DNA of 64,000 bases from Serinus canaria (lineage: Eukaryota > Chordata > Aves > Passeriformes > Fringillidae). The stretch spans positions 97,768,179 through 97,832,178 of the forward strand of contig NC_066316.1 in assembly GCF_022539315.1 (NCBI RefSeq), written 5' to 3'. Below, piece by piece: positions 63,388-64,000 of the stretch. Within the stretch, counting starts at the first letter, position 1. Each line of letters starts with the position of its first letter. Under the pieces are notes generated by a model that was not told the origin of the DNA, ran no database searches, and was given only the letters and a program-made list of their open reading frames with translations. A program made the translations under genes and the position numbers.

Positions 63388-63389
63388 TA
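63256..63389. repeat. Compound AAT/ATT microsatellite forming an inverted repeat
   Basis: An AAT-rich arm (63256-63314, with GTA and ACA interruptions) is followed after a few bases by about 70 bp of near-perfect ATT repeats (63320-63389). The two arms are complementary and could form a long AT-only hairpin or cruciform. Confidence 0.95.
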
Positions 63390-63730
63390 GAATTAAGCAT
63401 ACAGAGTAGGGTGTAGAATAACATTTCAGGATGTTTCAGTAATCTCAGATTGATTTCTTCCTGGTAAGATGGATTTGGTTCTAATTAGTTGACACATTTT
63501 ACTGTTCAAAGTAAGAACCTTTGAAGCAGTGAAAATGGAAATTGGCCTTTGGCAAGTGAAACTGGACCTTGTTCCTACATGTGGAAAAAAGCTTTGCTAC
63601 TTATCACTGGTAGCTTGAGTCCTCTGTGCTGTGTTCCTTTGAAAATCTGCGTTTGATTGTGATATGCTTGTTCCTCTCCCTAGTATACTTCTGACTGAAA
63701 AGTAATTTACCTTAAAAATGGTTTCATCAG

Positions 63731-63800
63731 AAATCACATGAAAGTAAATGAACAGAAATCACATGAAAGTAAATGAAATCACATGAAAGTAAATGAACAG
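63731..63800 (+). repeat. Three-copy minisatellite with alternating unit length (25, 20, 25 bp)
   Basis: The core aaatcacatgaaagtaaatg occurs three times in tandem (63731-63750, 63756-63775, 63776-63795). The first and third copies carry an extra aacag tail and the middle copy lacks it, so the array reads 25-20-25 bp. The copies are identical, indicating recent origin. Confidence 0.92.
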
Positions 63801-64000
63801 AAGACATAAATATGTATTTGGAAAAAAGATTGCACAGATAAGGACACACTCAAGAAGGTCACTTTTGAGTTTCTGTTTCAGTTCACGTGCATAACACAAC
63901 TTCCACAATAATGTGACTTCTTGTCTTATGTACTGTAGAGAATCCCCCCCCTCAAGTCAAAGCTATATTTACTGTTTTTAACTGTAGAGCAGTCTGAGTG

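Larger units (their letters stand above)
48485..64000 (+). other. ASAP2: ASAP2 intron 1 (5' part, continues past the window)
   Basis: The intron opens with GTGAGC. Up to about 49240 it is still CpG island and may hold intronic promoter elements. From there to 64000 it is AT-rich with no exon I can recognise; frames of up to 114 codons (for example minus 55464-55808) show no family. Contents supported separately are two ancient repeat remnants, a small 17-bp tandem, the AAT/ATT microsatellite and the 63.7-kb tandem repeat. A long first intron fits the large size of ASAP2 in other vertebrates. Confidence 0.85.

Noticed and set aside
1..64000. CRISPR arrays, operons, insertion sequences, tRNA or rRNA genes
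   Set aside because: None seen on reading both strands; the sequence is vertebrate nuclear DNA and no B-box-like tRNA motif in proper context was noticed.

Overview
This window looks like nuclear DNA from a bird. The background is AT-rich and carries several CR1 retrotransposon fragments, with the characteristic CR1 3' end reading as 'tcatagaatcat...' on the + strand when the element is inverted. It also carries two avian-type endogenous retroviral LTR segments, microsatellites and one classic vertebrate CpG-island promoter. The LTR types suggest a neoavian, perhaps passerine, bird; that is inference from remembered repeat families. There is no sign of bacterial, plasmid or phage organisation.

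The only protein-coding gene I can name is ASAP2 (Arf-GAP with SH3, ankyrin and PH domains 2), + strand. Its first coding exon (48359-48484, 42 codons) starts with MPDQISVSEF and ends with AQCRNTVAAIEE, followed directly by a GTGAGC splice donor. The exon lies inside a CpG island (about 47650-49240) with GC boxes, a YY1-type site and no obvious TATA box. The inferred 5' leader holds one upstream ATG, which is a minimal start-stop element (ATGTGA, 48267-48272). From 48485 to the end of the window is ASAP2 intron 1, with no further exon recognised; the rest of the gene lies beyond the right edge.

The left 47 kb is upstream intergenic DNA. In mammals the gene on that side is MBOAT2 (from memory), and none of its exons was recognised here. 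Contents from left to right: the 3' part of an LTR (1-190); unrecognised open frames near 3.4-4.2 kb; CR1 at 7.3 kb; a short GC-rich block with a 33-bp direct duplication (13.4-13.9 kb); a pyrimidine-rich, possibly retroelement-derived block (16.4-17.3 kb); an orphan CpG island (about 18.16-18.6 kb); a compound GTAT/ATCT microsatellite (19.8 kb); an unrecognised 84-codon ORF with one predicted membrane segment (20.5 kb); CR1 copies at 21.6, 26.0, 30.9, 40.2 and 41.1 kb; a G-quadruplex motif (44.8 kb); and a complete solo LTR with TG...CA ends (45788-46367), about 2 kb upstream of the ASAP2 leader and in the same orientation.

I found no convincing undescribed multi-gene system. The observations most worth checking are the start-stop uORF in the ASAP2 leader, the orphan CpG island, the 84-codon membrane-type ORF, the duplication-bearing GC block and the promoter-proximal solo LTR.
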